DNA of 64,000 nucleotides from an uncultured Fibrobacter sp. (lineage in GTDB: Bacteria > Fibrobacterota > Fibrobacteria > Fibrobacterales > Fibrobacteraceae). The translations under genes were made by a program, and so were the position numbers. Location: assembly GCA_946405515.1 (NCBI GenBank), contig CAMJHM010000005.1, forward strand, positions 1 to 64,000, given 5' to 3'. Positions 8,182 to 16,695 of this stretch are shown here, piece by piece. Within the stretch, counting starts at the first letter, position 1; each line of letters starts with the position of its first letter. A model generated the notes under the pieces. That model was not told the DNA's origin, made no database searches, and worked only from the letters and a program-made list of their open reading frames with translations.

Positions 8182-10992
8182 TTAATGCGCTTCGAGCCAA
8201 TTTTCGCCAAAACCCACGCTCGCCACAAGCGGCACCTTGAGCTGCATGGCCCCTTCCATCTCGGATTTCACCATCTGGGCCATTGCATCCACCTGGTCGC
8301 GAGGACACTCGAACACGAGTTCGTCGTGGACTTGCAACATCATGCGGAGCGGGAAGTTTTCGTCGTTGATGCGCTTCTGGATGCGGATCATCGCAATCTT
8401 GATAAGGTCGGCGGCAGAACCCTGCACGGGAGTGTTTACCGCCATGCGTTCGGCCATCTGCGATTCCATACGGTCGGAGCTATCGATGCCCGCAATGTAG
8501 CGTCGGCGGCCCGAAAGCGTTTCCACATAGCCGTCGCGGTGGGCAGAGGTCTTGATATCTTCGATGTATTGTTGCACACCTTGATACATTCCGAAGTAAC
8601 CCTCGATAAAGTCCCTCGCCTGCCCCATCGGGATTTTCAAATCGCGAGAAAGGCGGAAAGCCGTCATGCCGTAAAGTACACCGAAATTCACCACCTTCGC
8701 ATCGCGGCGCATGTCGCTCGTAACGTCATTGATGTCTACCCCATAAATGGCGGCAGCAGTGCGGGCATGGATATCGATGCCTTCTTTGTAACTTTCGATA
8801 AGTGCCGCATCTCCGCTCAGGTGCGCAAGCATGCGGAGCTCGATCTGCGAGTAGTCCACCGCAAGGATCACATTGTCTTTGCCCTGCGGAACAAACGAAG
8901 CGCGAATTTTCTTGCCAAGGTCGCTGCGCACGGGGATGTTCTGCAAGTTCGGATCGCGGCTGGAGAGGCGACCCGTCGCGGTACCCCACTGGATAAAGCT
9001 CGTGTGAATGCGCTTGGTTTCCGGATTCACCAGCATCGGGAGCACCGTAATGTAGGTGCTTTGCATCTTCTTGAGTTCGCGGTACTCAATGACGGAGAAG
9101 ACAATCGGATGCGGGGCCTTGTAGCTAAGTTCCTCGAGTACGACCGCATCGGTACTCCTCTTCTTGATTTCGGGGAGGCCGAGCGTATCGAAAAGTACTT
9201 CGCCGAGTTGCTTAGGAGAGCCGATGTTGAACTCGAAACCCGCCATGTCGCAGATTTCTTTTTCCAGTTTTTCAATGCGGTGTTGCAATTCCTGTTCCAG
9301 CGTCTTGAGGGCAGGCACATCGATAGCGACACCGACCGTTTCCATCTGGTAGAGGACTTTCAACAGAGGCATTTCTTGTTCAAAGAAATACTTCACATAG
9401 TCAAACTTTTCAAGGTCCTTCTTGAGCGGTTCCCACAGGCGAAGCGTATAGACCGCATCTTCGGCACCATATTCCGTCGCATCCTTGATAGGCGTGCGGT
9501 TGAACGTAATCTGGTTCTTGCCACGCCCGATGAGATTTTCAATCGGAATCATCTCGTGCTGCAAGCGTTGCATCACCTGGTTGTCGAGCCCGAGGCCGGA
9601 TTGTCCCGGAGAGAGCATCCATGCGGCAATGAGCGTGTCGATGATGTTCGCCTTGTCGATGTCGCCCTGCGGAATCTTGAAAGCGCGAGCGAGCACATGC
9701 AAGTCAAATTTTGCATTGTGGAAAACGAGTTCGCGCGGTGATTGAATTAAATCTCTGAACCAATCCTTCGCCTTGTTGAAGTCGAAATTACCGTTCTTCC
9801 CGACCGGAAGCGGGAACCCGATTTCGTCGGAATGTCCAAGCGGGATGTAGTAACCCTTCGCCACCTTGCCATTGTCATCGGCAGCGGCAAGGCACAGCCC
9901 CACCAAATTACATTGCATCGGATCAAGGCCATCTGTCTCGGTATCAACGCCCACAATAGAAGATGCGGCAAATTCCGCCTTCATCTGTTCAAAAGCCTTA
10001 TCGTTGTCGACGCATATATAGGTCGGCAATTCATCCACAGGGAAGCTGGCGCGTTCCACCCCTTCTCCCAAAGCCTCACCATCGGCACCTTCACGCACGA
10101 ATCCCGTCTTGCTCGGGATATTTTCAAGCAATCGCAGCAAGCTGTTAATTTCGTGATCCTTGAACATCGCAGCAAGCGTATCCACATGTAGGCCGTTGTA
10201 TTCAAGAGCATCTAAATTCCCGCTAAAAGCGCGTTTGGTCTGGAGCGTCACCAGTTCTCGGCTCAAAAAAGCCTTCTCGCGGTTGTTCGCCAAGTTGTCA
10301 TGCAAACCTTTCTTTGTAATCTTGTCCAAGTTTGCGTACAAATTGTCCATGTCGCCATAATCGTTCAACAACTGGATGGCCGTCTTGGGGCCCACCTTCG
10401 GCACACCGGGAACGTTGTCGCTCGCATCCCCCATAAGAGCCAAGTAGTCGCGGATTTTCTCCGGCGGGAGCCCGTATTTTTCAAGCACTTGTTCTGGGCC
10501 AAAATCAATACCGTCGGCACCCTTCGTCAAGTGGAAAAGGTGAATTTTGTCGCTTACGATTTGCGACATATCCTTGTCTTTGCTCAAGATGACCACGTGA
10601 TCAAAACCCGCTTCAACGGCTGCCGTAGCGGTACTCGCCATCACGTCGTCCGCCTCGTAACCCGGCTCCGAGAGCAAAGGAATGCCACTCGCCTCAAGGC
10701 TTTCACCAAGGAGCGGCATCTGGGCAGCCATTTCTTCGGGCATGGGTCCACGATTTGCCTTGTAGTCGGGATAAAGTTCATGCCTGAAAGTCTTCGTATG
10801 CGCCACGTCGCGCGCAATCGCAAAATGCGTCGGCTTGTGCTTTGCGAGGATACGGAGGACGGCACCCCAGTAGCCGTGCATCATCGAGACCTCTTCACCC
10901 TGGCTGTTCTTGAGCGGGTTTTGCGAGTAAGCGTAGAACATGCGGAACGCGAGCGCGTAGGAGTCGAGCAAAAGTAGTGTCTTTTCGGGCAT
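8182..10992 (-). CDS. polA: DNA polymerase I
   Basis: Replication and repair polymerase of about 936 residues, with all three domains. The N-terminal 5'-nuclease/FEN domain shows EADDVMAS, SKDKDMSQ and GDASDNVPGVPKVGPKTA. A 3'-5' exonuclease domain keeps its acidic residues (VGVDTETDGLD, FHNAKFDLHVLA, YGAEDAVYT), so proofreading is probably intact. The family A polymerase domain has motif A (AVDYSQIELRMLAHLSGD), motif B (RRDAKVVNFGVLYGMTAFR) and motif C (LQVHDELVFE). The start is taken at MPEKTLLLLDSYA, which aligns with the family. An ATG seven codons upstream (11013) is the alternative; neither has a convincing Shine-Dalgarno. Confidence 0.95.
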   Translation of the reverse strand: MPEKTLLLLDSYALAFRMFYAYSQNPLKNSQGEEVSMMHGYWGAVLRILAKHKPTHFAIARDVAHTKTFRHELYPDYKANRGPMPEEMAAQMPLLGESLEASGIPLLSEPGYEADDVMASTATAAVEAGFDHVVILSKDKDMSQIVSDKIHLFHLTKGADGIDFGPEQVLEKYGLPPEKIRDYLALMGDASDNVPGVPKVGPKTAIQLLNDYGDMDNLYANLDKITKKGLHDNLANNREKAFLSRELVTLQTKRAFSGNLDALEYNGLHVDTLAAMFKDHEINSLLRLLENIPSKTGFVREGADGEALGEGVERASFPVDELPTYICVDNDKAFEQMKAEFAASSIVGVDTETDGLDPMQCNLVGLCLAAADDNGKVAKGYYIPLGHSDEIGFPLPVGKNGNFDFNKAKDWFRDLIQSPRELVFHNAKFDLHVLARAFKIPQGDIDKANIIDTLIAAWMLSPGQSGLGLDNQVMQRLQHEMIPIENLIGRGKNQITFNRTPIKDATEYGAEDAVYTLRLWEPLKKDLEKFDYVKYFFEQEMPLLKVLYQMETVGVAIDVPALKTLEQELQHRIEKLEKEICDMAGFEFNIGSPKQLGEVLFDTLGLPEIKKRSTDAVVLEELSYKAPHPIVFSVIEYRELKKMQSTYITVLPMLVNPETKRIHTSFIQWGTATGRLSSRDPNLQNIPVRSDLGKKIRASFVPQGKDNVILAVDYSQIELRMLAHLSGDAALIESYKEGIDIHARTAAAIYGVDINDVTSDMRRDAKVVNFGVLYGMTAFRLSRDLKIPMGQARDFIEGYFGMYQGVQQYIEDIKTSAHRDGYVETLSGRRRYIAGIDSSDRMESQMAERMAVNTPVQGSAADLIKIAMIRIQKRINDENFPLRMMLQVHDELVFECPRDQVDAMAQMVKSEMEGAMQLKVPLVASVGFGENWLEAH

Positions 10993-11136
10993 GTTCTGAA
11001 TGTAGAAAAACATAGGCGTCAGAAGCCTTTTTGTAAAGAACTTTACGTTCAATCCCCTCAAAAGGTTGTTTGTTTGTTTATAAATATTTACATTACAGTG
11101 TTTTTATGCTTTTAATTCTTTTTTTCATGTTACAAA

Positions 11137-11152
11137 TGTGACTTTCGTCACG
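11137..11152. promoter_or_regulatory. CRP-like half-palindrome upstream of the small lipoprotein
   Basis: TGTGA-CTTTCG-TCACG matches the TGTGA-N6-TCACA pattern in nine of ten informative positions. Its centre lies 46 bases before the ATG at 11191. A TAAATT -10 candidate (11161-11166) is only about 17 bases away, so the site would overlap the -35 region. That fits repression or an overlapping activator site. Confidence 0.4.
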
Positions 11153-11190
11153 CGAAATTTTAAATTATGCCGTGGTGAAATGAGGATAGG

Positions 11191-11448
11191 ATGAAAAAAC
11201 GAATTATACTACCCCTTGCTCTTTTTCTTGTAGCGACTTCTTTCGTTACTTGCGGCAATGAAACATCCAAGGTAGCTGGTGCACAGTCCAACAGCGAATA
11301 CCATGTTGCTAAAGACATCGACCTGTTCAAGTTCAGCTGCGATGTCTCCGAAAGCGAAACAATCGTCTACATCGAAGCCTCAGGGGAAACAGTCACTTGC
11401 CAATACGACAGCGACTTGGATGACTGGGCTTGGATTCCCAAGAAATGA
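11191..11448 (+). CDS. Small predicted lipoprotein, unknown function
   Basis: An 85-residue protein with a basic N-terminus (MKKR), a hydrophobic stretch and a lipobox-like VTCG at residues 19-22; the mature part is acidic and about 60 residues long. It carries two further Cys residues (FSCDV and TCQYD) that could form a disulphide. GAGGATAGG precedes the ATG. No family is recognised. It converges with the NAD(P)HX repair gene, whose stop codon abuts its own. A CRP-like site upstream suggests that expression depends on carbon or redox status (inference). Confidence 0.7.
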   Translation: MKKRIILPLALFLVATSFVTCGNETSKVAGAQSNSEYHVAKDIDLFKFSCDVSESETIVYIEASGETVTCQYDSDLDDWAWIPKK

Positions 11449-13155
11449 TCAAGGGGCGATAGTCGCCCTAGAAATCCTTTTGACAATATCTCCAGGGAGC
11501 ATTGAATACGGGCCGAGTTCATCTCGGGTTATTTTTCCTGCCTTTTGATGGAGCAAGGCCCCCAACACAGCCGCTTCTAGAGGTGCCAGACCCTGCGAAA
11601 GCAGAGCCACGATAATACCCGTAAGCACGTCGCCGGAACCGCCCTTGGCAAGGCCCGAATTGCAGGCCGGCACCACGTAGACACGCCCGTCGGGAATGGC
11701 GACGAATGTCGGCGCCCCCTTCAGAAGCAAGACTTTATTCGTAATCTGGGCAATATTGCGTAAGTGGGCCGGAAAATCAATGCTGCTTGCAGGAAGGGGG
11801 CCGAAAAGCCTTTCGCATTCCCGACGGTGCGGCGTAAGGACCGCCGGAATTGCAATTCCACGCAAAAACGATGCCGCTCCCGACGTGGTACTTGCGACGG
11901 TCTTGTTTAGAGAAGCAATCGCATTCAACGCATCGGCATCGATGACCATCGGGCATTTGATTTGCGGGAGAAGTTCAAGGACGGCATCACGAGTACATTC
12001 AGCACCAGATAACCCCGGCCCGATTGCAAACGCCTGACAATGCTTCGCCTTTTCCAAAATCTGCGGAATATGTGCCGGAGCAAGCGCCATTGCACGATCA
12101 TCGACAGAATCGGCATCCTGGCCCGACATATCCTGAAGGTTACAGAAAACGGGTTCCGAAAGTTTCGTCTGCAACACCGGCATAATGGAGTCGGGGCTGG
12201 CAAGCGTCACAAGGCCAGCACCGCTGCGGAGCGCAGCCCGAGTGCAAAGCACTGCGGCCCCCGGCATATTTCCCGAACCCGCAACAATCATGGCGCAACC
12301 CTGCTCGCGCTTGTCGCCCCATTCGTTGCGTTCCGGGAGCAACTGGGGAATCAGGGATTCTGTCGCCAAATAAATTTTTTCGTCGAATTTGCAGACAAGG
12401 GAATCCGGGTAAGCAAGCGGAGCGACCATCGCCCGGCCAAAGACCTTTCCGCCTTCTCGGACATAGGCATCGAGCCGCGGGAAACCGAACAACACCGTTT
12501 CCACGGCGTTGATACAGGGTTCTCGGCGCAAATGCTCGCGAGAGTCATAACCGGTGGGGGCGTCTGCCGCGACAACCGGAACGTTCCTGTTCCCGATGTC
12601 GCGGACTGCGGCCGCATACAATTCCCGCAATTCACCGGAGGCGCCATTCCCGAGCATACAATCCACGACCAGCGAGAACGCCGAGGCCGCAGCGGCACGG
12701 CGGGCCGGAAGGCCGTCGTGCAAAGACGCCCCCGTATACGGGACTAAGCGACCTCCCGCCAGTGCAAAATCATCCAGAGCCAGCTTTGCTTCGTTCTTGA
12801 ACTTTTCGGCGGCGGCAAGCGAATACACAGTGCAGGGGATTCCCGCTTCAATCAGCAGTTTCGCGAGCACAAGCCCGTCTCCCCCGTTATTGCCCCCGCC
12901 TACAAAAACCGCAACCGCCTTGCGCGGCGCCCCCTGCCCGGGCGCGCCATCCATATTTTCCAGAACATCCACGACATGCCGGTAAAGCGCAGCACCCGCC
13001 TGCTTCATGAGGCGATAGCCCGCATCGACAGCCGTTGAGCCGTCCCCAGCATCACGCGCCATTTCTTCTTTCGTTGCAGCGTCTAGCGCACGCATCGCGT
13101 CGGTGGAAAGTACAGGCGGGAGTTCACGGTAATTGAATTGTTCCAGGAGTTTCAT
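11449..13155 (-). CDS. nnr: Bifunctional NAD(P)H-hydrate epimerase / ADP-dependent NAD(P)H-hydrate dehydratase
   Basis: Repairs hydrated NAD(P)H, which forms spontaneously or through GAPDH side activity. The 568-residue length equals a full YjeF_N plus YjeF_C fusion. The N-terminal epimerase domain has the nucleotide-binding loop FVGGGNNGGDGLVLAKLL near residue 90. The C-terminal ribokinase-like dehydratase domain, from about 270, shows GSGNMPGAAVLCTRAALRSG, FAIGPGLS, VIDADALNAI, LTPHRRECERL and the ADP/substrate signature GLAKGGSGDVLTGII. The start at 13155 has no Shine-Dalgarno. Instead TATATT lies six bases upstream, so this mRNA may also be leaderless, although no -35 box is evident. Confidence 0.93.
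   Translation of the reverse strand: MKLLEQFNYRELPPVLSTDAMRALDAATKEEMARDAGDGSTAVDAGYRLMKQAGAALYRHVVDVLENMDGAPGQGAPRKAVAVFVGGGNNGGDGLVLAKLLIEAGIPCTVYSLAAAEKFKNEAKLALDDFALAGGRLVPYTGASLHDGLPARRAAAASAFSLVVDCMLGNGASGELRELYAAAVRDIGNRNVPVVAADAPTGYDSREHLRREPCINAVETVLFGFPRLDAYVREGGKVFGRAMVAPLAYPDSLVCKFDEKIYLATESLIPQLLPERNEWGDKREQGCAMIVAGSGNMPGAAVLCTRAALRSGAGLVTLASPDSIMPVLQTKLSEPVFCNLQDMSGQDADSVDDRAMALAPAHIPQILEKAKHCQAFAIGPGLSGAECTRDAVLELLPQIKCPMVIDADALNAIASLNKTVASTTSGAASFLRGIAIPAVLTPHRRECERLFGPLPASSIDFPAHLRNIAQITNKVLLLKGAPTFVAIPDGRVYVVPACNSGLAKGGSGDVLTGIIVALLSQGLAPLEAAVLGALLHQKAGKITRDELGPYSMLPGDIVKRISRATIAP
11453..11470. terminator. Possible hairpin at the convergent gene junction
   Basis: GGGCGA-TAG-TCGCCC is a short, strong stem inside the last codons of nnr, just past the lipoprotein stop. 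It has only weak T tracts, so a terminator role is uncertain. Confidence 0.35.
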
Positions 13156-13170
13156 GCTTTTAATATATAT

Positions 13171-13207
13171 AAAAAAGGACTTCTCCCATTTTGGAAGAAA
13201 TCCTTTT
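13171..13207 (-). terminator. Terminator after the downstream GH10 gene
   Basis: AAAAGGACTTCTCC pairs with GGAAGAAATCCTTTT across a short loop, giving a long AT-flanked stem 21 bases beyond the xylanase stop. It overlaps the promoter region of nnr, which is read the same way. Confidence 0.7.
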
Positions 13208-13227
13208 CGTTTAAATGAATCGAATAA

Positions 13228-14784
13228 TTATTTGAGAACCACGCGGCGGACGAGGCTGCTGGAGCCCGACTTCACGCGCACCACATAGAGTCCGCTGTTC
13301 ATGCTGGTGAGGCTGACGGTACCGTCAACCGCCTTGCCGCTAAACACCGGACGTCCCTGCAAGTTGAACACCTCGACAGTTGCACCCTTTACGGTAACGC
13401 TGAGCATACGGCCAGAAAGACTCATACCCAGCGGGACATTCACCCTGCGCACCTGAATGGGAGTATCATCGCCCACCTTCGTCGAATCTGCCGGAGCCGT
13501 GACCTTAGAGGAATCTCCCAGAGTAGCAACAACCTGCTGCGTGGAATCGCCCGGAGTCGTGGTCTTGGTAGAATCGGCCGTCTTCGTACTGTCAGTCGTC
13601 TTCGTGGAATCCGCCTTCTGCGTACTATCGGTCGGCGTCGAGGTAGAATCCTTCTTGGTCGTATCCGGGACAAAGCTTTCCTTGTACGGGTTCTTCACCG
13701 TCTCAGGCGGGTGGGCCTTGAAACTTGCGACGATACTATCATAGGCGGGCTTCTTCTTCAGGTTTTCATCATAGATAAGGCCTTTCTGCCTGTTCAACTG
13801 GCTTAGCCAGCTCCACTTGTCGGAGATACCCCAAATCAGGTACACGCCCATGTTCGGTTCTTCGAGGAACACGTCCATGAACTGGCGGTAGACCTGACCC
13901 TGACGGGCAAGATCTTCGGCACTGACGCTACGACCGCTCTTGAAACCGACATCCAGTTCGGTGATGTTCAGCTTGATGCCGAGCTTTGCGAGTTCCTGAG
14001 CAAAATGGCGGAGGCTATCAGGAGCACCGATAAATTCCTTGGCCGTCGTGACATCTTCGACGTGAGTCTGGGAACCCACGCAAGTGATAGGAATGCCATC
14101 CTTGACCCAGCGCTTCACCTGATCGAGAACGAACCCGGCCTTGGAACCGGGGCCAATTCCCTGTTCAATGGCATAGTCGTTATAGCAGAGTTCTGCATCC
14201 GGGTCGGCAGCGTGAGCCCAGACGAAGGCGGAATCCAGGAACTCGGCACCGATGGTTTCGAACCAGACGGAACCCTGGCTACGCCAGCCGTGAGTATTGT
14301 TGTCGTTCACGGCCTCGTTCACAACGTCCCATTCCTTGATATCACCCTTCCAGTGCCCCACAACCTTGTTAATATGGTTTTTGAGGATACCAAGAAGTTC
14401 CTGTTTATTGCGGTGGCTGTTCACCCAGCCCGGAACCTGACTGTGCCATGCAAGAGCATGACCACGAGCATACATGTTGTTCTGCTTGGCGTAGTTGACC
14501 ATCTTGTCGCCATTACCATAACTGAATCGTCCTTGGCTACCTTCGGTAGCATCGAACTTCATCTCGTTTTCAGCGACGACTGCATTGAACTCTGTTTTGT
14601 GAATTTTTTCGTAATCGGCTGGCAATCCGCCGCTAAACCATTGAGAATTGAGGATTGCGCCAATGTAGCGGCCACGTTCTTCGGCCAAGCTACGTAAAGT
14701 TTCCTGAGCACCGGCGACTGAGGCGCCAAAGCCAATTAAAGCGGCAACGAGCACCACCCTATGCGTAAATTGAGTTACCTTCAT
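13228..14784 (-). CDS. GH10 endo-beta-1,4-xylanase with Thr/Asp/Ser linker and sorting domain
   Basis: A secreted xylanase of 518 residues. The start is the ATG at 14784 (GGTTAAGGAAA upstream), giving a signal peptide that ends near ASVAGA. The GH10 barrel spans about 28-370. It has ARGHALAWHSQVPGW, acid/base Glu157 in WDVVNEA, HAADPDAELCYNDY, and nucleophile Glu276 in NITELDVGF. A linker of about 75 residues with repeated (D/A)STKT(T/A) units follows. The C-terminal 65 residues (VEVFNLQGRPVFSG to SSLVRRVVLK) form a type IX secretion sorting-like domain. It is a tandem paralogue of the gene at 15002-16483, with its own upstream region and terminator. The linker repeats cause low-complexity shadow frames on both strands. 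Confidence 0.92.
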   Translation of the reverse strand: MKVTQFTHRVVLVAALIGFGASVAGAQETLRSLAEERGRYIGAILNSQWFSGGLPADYEKIHKTEFNAVVAENEMKFDATEGSQGRFSYGNGDKMVNYAKQNNMYARGHALAWHSQVPGWVNSHRNKQELLGILKNHINKVVGHWKGDIKEWDVVNEAVNDNNTHGWRSQGSVWFETIGAEFLDSAFVWAHAADPDAELCYNDYAIEQGIGPGSKAGFVLDQVKRWVKDGIPITCVGSQTHVEDVTTAKEFIGAPDSLRHFAQELAKLGIKLNITELDVGFKSGRSVSAEDLARQGQVYRQFMDVFLEEPNMGVYLIWGISDKWSWLSQLNRQKGLIYDENLKKKPAYDSIVASFKAHPPETVKNPYKESFVPDTTKKDSTSTPTDSTQKADSTKTTDSTKTADSTKTTTPGDSTQQVVATLGDSSKVTAPADSTKVGDDTPIQVRRVNVPLGMSLSGRMLSVTVKGATVEVFNLQGRPVFSGKAVDGTVSLTSMNSGLYVVRVKSGSSSLVRRVVLK

Positions 14785-14933
14785 TTTCCTTAACCTCATT
14801 GTGGATAACTCTACAACCCAAACCATTTTTACTAAAAAATAATTCCTGTTGAGACAATATCAACGCTAAATTTTATTTAACGTTGCACATCTTTACAACT
14901 TTACAAGAAAAAGTGACGTTTTTCGCACAAAAA

Positions 14934-14945
14934 TGACATTTATCA
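14934..14945 (-). promoter_or_regulatory. Weak CRP-like inverted repeat upstream of the GH10 gene
   Basis: TGA-N6-TCA with a further C on one side lies about 155 bases before the xylanase ATG. That is a distance similar to that of the perfect site upstream of the cellulase. Further TGTG and GTCAC half-sites follow at 14913-14930. The match is partial and no clear -10 box sits at class II distance. Confidence 0.25.
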
Positions 14946-14948
14946 CGA

Positions 14949-14974
14949 AAATGGCGGGTAAAAACCCGCCATTT
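14949..14974. terminator. Terminator between the two xylanase genes
   Basis: AAATGGCGGG and CCCGCCATTT form a perfect 10-bp stem with an A/T-rich loop. It lies 28 bases after the stop of the upstream xylanase, indicating that the two paralogues are separate transcription units. Confidence 0.7.
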
Positions 14975-15001
14975 CTGTCGATGAAGAGAGAGAGTAAACT
15001 G

Positions 15002-16483
15002 TTATCGAAGTGCCACGCGGCGTTCCAGGGTCTTCGAACCGACCTTGACGCGGACGACATACAATCCGTCGGAAATCGCGGAAAGATCGACAGAGCCCTT
15101 GCTCGTAACGGCACTATAGACCGGGCGGCCACGCATATCGAAAACCTGGACCTTCGCATTCGAGGCCCCCACAATGGACAGCGTACGACCAACGAGGTTC
15201 ATGCGGACATCCGTCAATGTCGCTGTACCACGATGGATACTGACATTACCCGTATCGCTCACAACAGGACCCGGAGTGGCAATCGTATCCTGAGTTGTCG
15301 TGTCTTTAACAGTCGTGTCCTGAACGGCAGTCGTATCATGTGCCGAAGTATCCTGAGTTGTCGTATCCTGGACCGTGGTATCCGGCGTTGCAGCAGACTT
15401 ATACGGAGTTTTCACTTCCGAAGCAGGGTGAGCCTTGAGGCTTGCGATGAGGCTGTCGTAGGCCGGCTTGGCCTTGTACTGCTTGTCGTAAATGAGGCCC
15501 TGCGTCTTGCCCTGGGAAGCGTCAAGCCAACTGTGGGCATCGGTCACACCCCAAATCATGAATTCACCCATGTTCGGTTCTTCGAGGAACACGTCCATGA
15601 ATTGGCGATAGAGATGGCCCTGCTTGGCATAATCGGAAGCCCCCAGATTGTTTGCAGAGTTCTTCGGGAAACCGATATCCAGTTCGGTGATATTCAAGAC
15701 GACATCATGCTCGGCAAGAGCCTTGGCAAGAGCGCGAACGTTCTGGGGTGTCGTTTCGTGGGAAATTTCGATGTGGGTCTGCGTTCCCACGCAAGTGATA
15801 GGAATGTTATTCTGCTTCCAGCGCTTGACCTGATCCACCACGAAGCCAGCCTTGCTGCCCTGGCCGAGGCCCCATTCGATGGCGTAGTCGTTATAACAAA
15901 GTTCGGCATCCGGGTCGGCAGCATGAGCCCACACGAAAGCGGAGTCGAGGAATTCGGCACCAATCGTCTGGAACCAGACAGAGCCATTGGAACGCCAAGT
16001 ATGGTCATCATCGTTGACAGCCTCGTTCACCACGTCCCATTCGGCGATTTCACCCTTCCAGTGCCCGACAACATTGTCGATATGGTTCTTAAGAACGTCA
16101 AGGAGCTGTTTCTTGTCGCGAATATTGTTCACCCAGCCGGGAACCTGGCTGTGCCAGGCGAGGGCATGGCCGCGGACACGCATCTTGTTCGCCTTCGCAT
16201 ATTCAACCATCTTATCGCCCTTGGCGTAGCTGAACTGGCCTTTGTTGGGCTCCGTCGCATCGAACTTCATTTCGTTTTCGGCGACGACCGCGTTGAACTG
16301 CGTCTTGTGGATTTCCTCGAACTGAGATTCGATAGCGTTATTGAACCATTCGCTGTTCAGGATGGCCCCAATGTAACGGCCCCTTTCTTCGGCCAGACTG
16401 CGGAGCGTTTCCTGGGCAAAAATTGAAGTAGCAGTGGCACAGACCAATGCTGTACCAAGCATGATTTTAGAATATTTCATCAT
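15002..16483 (-). CDS. GH10 endo-beta-1,4-xylanase, tandem paralogue
   Basis: A secreted 493-residue xylanase closely related to its downstream neighbour. Both mature proteins begin QETLRSLAEERGRYIGAILN. The signal peptide is about 23 residues. The GH10 barrel shows VRGHALAWHSQVPGW, acid/base Glu154 in WDVVNEA and nucleophile Glu267 in NITELDIGF. A linker of repeated TTxQDT units follows. The sorting-like C-terminal domain runs from VQVFDMRGRPVYSA to KTLERRVALR. AAGGGTTGG lies before the start; the second ATG, one codon later, is equally possible. The barrels are strongly conserved between the copies while the linkers differ in sequence, so linker divergence has been faster since duplication. 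Confidence 0.92.
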   Translation of the reverse strand: MMKYSKIMLGTALVCATATSIFAQETLRSLAEERGRYIGAILNSEWFNNAIESQFEEIHKTQFNAVVAENEMKFDATEPNKGQFSYAKGDKMVEYAKANKMRVRGHALAWHSQVPGWVNNIRDKKQLLDVLKNHIDNVVGHWKGEIAEWDVVNEAVNDDDHTWRSNGSVWFQTIGAEFLDSAFVWAHAADPDAELCYNDYAIEWGLGQGSKAGFVVDQVKRWKQNNIPITCVGTQTHIEISHETTPQNVRALAKALAEHDVVLNITELDIGFPKNSANNLGASDYAKQGHLYRQFMDVFLEEPNMGEFMIWGVTDAHSWLDASQGKTQGLIYDKQYKAKPAYDSLIASLKAHPASEVKTPYKSAATPDTTVQDTTTQDTSAHDTTAVQDTTVKDTTTQDTIATPGPVVSDTGNVSIHRGTATLTDVRMNLVGRTLSIVGASNAKVQVFDMRGRPVYSAVTSKGSVDLSAISDGLYVVRVKVGSKTLERRVALR

Positions 16484-16695
16484 TCCAACCCTTATGGAAT
16501 TAGTTTAAGGTTTCTGCATAAAGAATAGTCTTTTTTTCAACAAAAAAAGCGTTTTTTTCTCTATTTTGGCATTTTTCGTGATAAAAAAAACACAAAACCG
16601 CCCAAAAAACGGCTTTACGCTTGATTTTTCTCAATTTTTCCCAAAAAAACACGAATTTCGAAGCATCCGCTTTTGTTTTTTTATACATTCAGGTT

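Noticed and set aside
13500-13690. Repetitive DNA that could be taken for a short repeat array
   Set aside because: It encodes the (D/A)STKT linker of the xylanase; the repeats are codon-based and not of constant spacing as in CRISPR.
16570-16595. CRP-like site upstream of the second GH10 gene
   Set aside because: Only one half-site (GTGA) is good; the opposite half is displaced, so it fails the TGTGA-N6-TCACA spacing.
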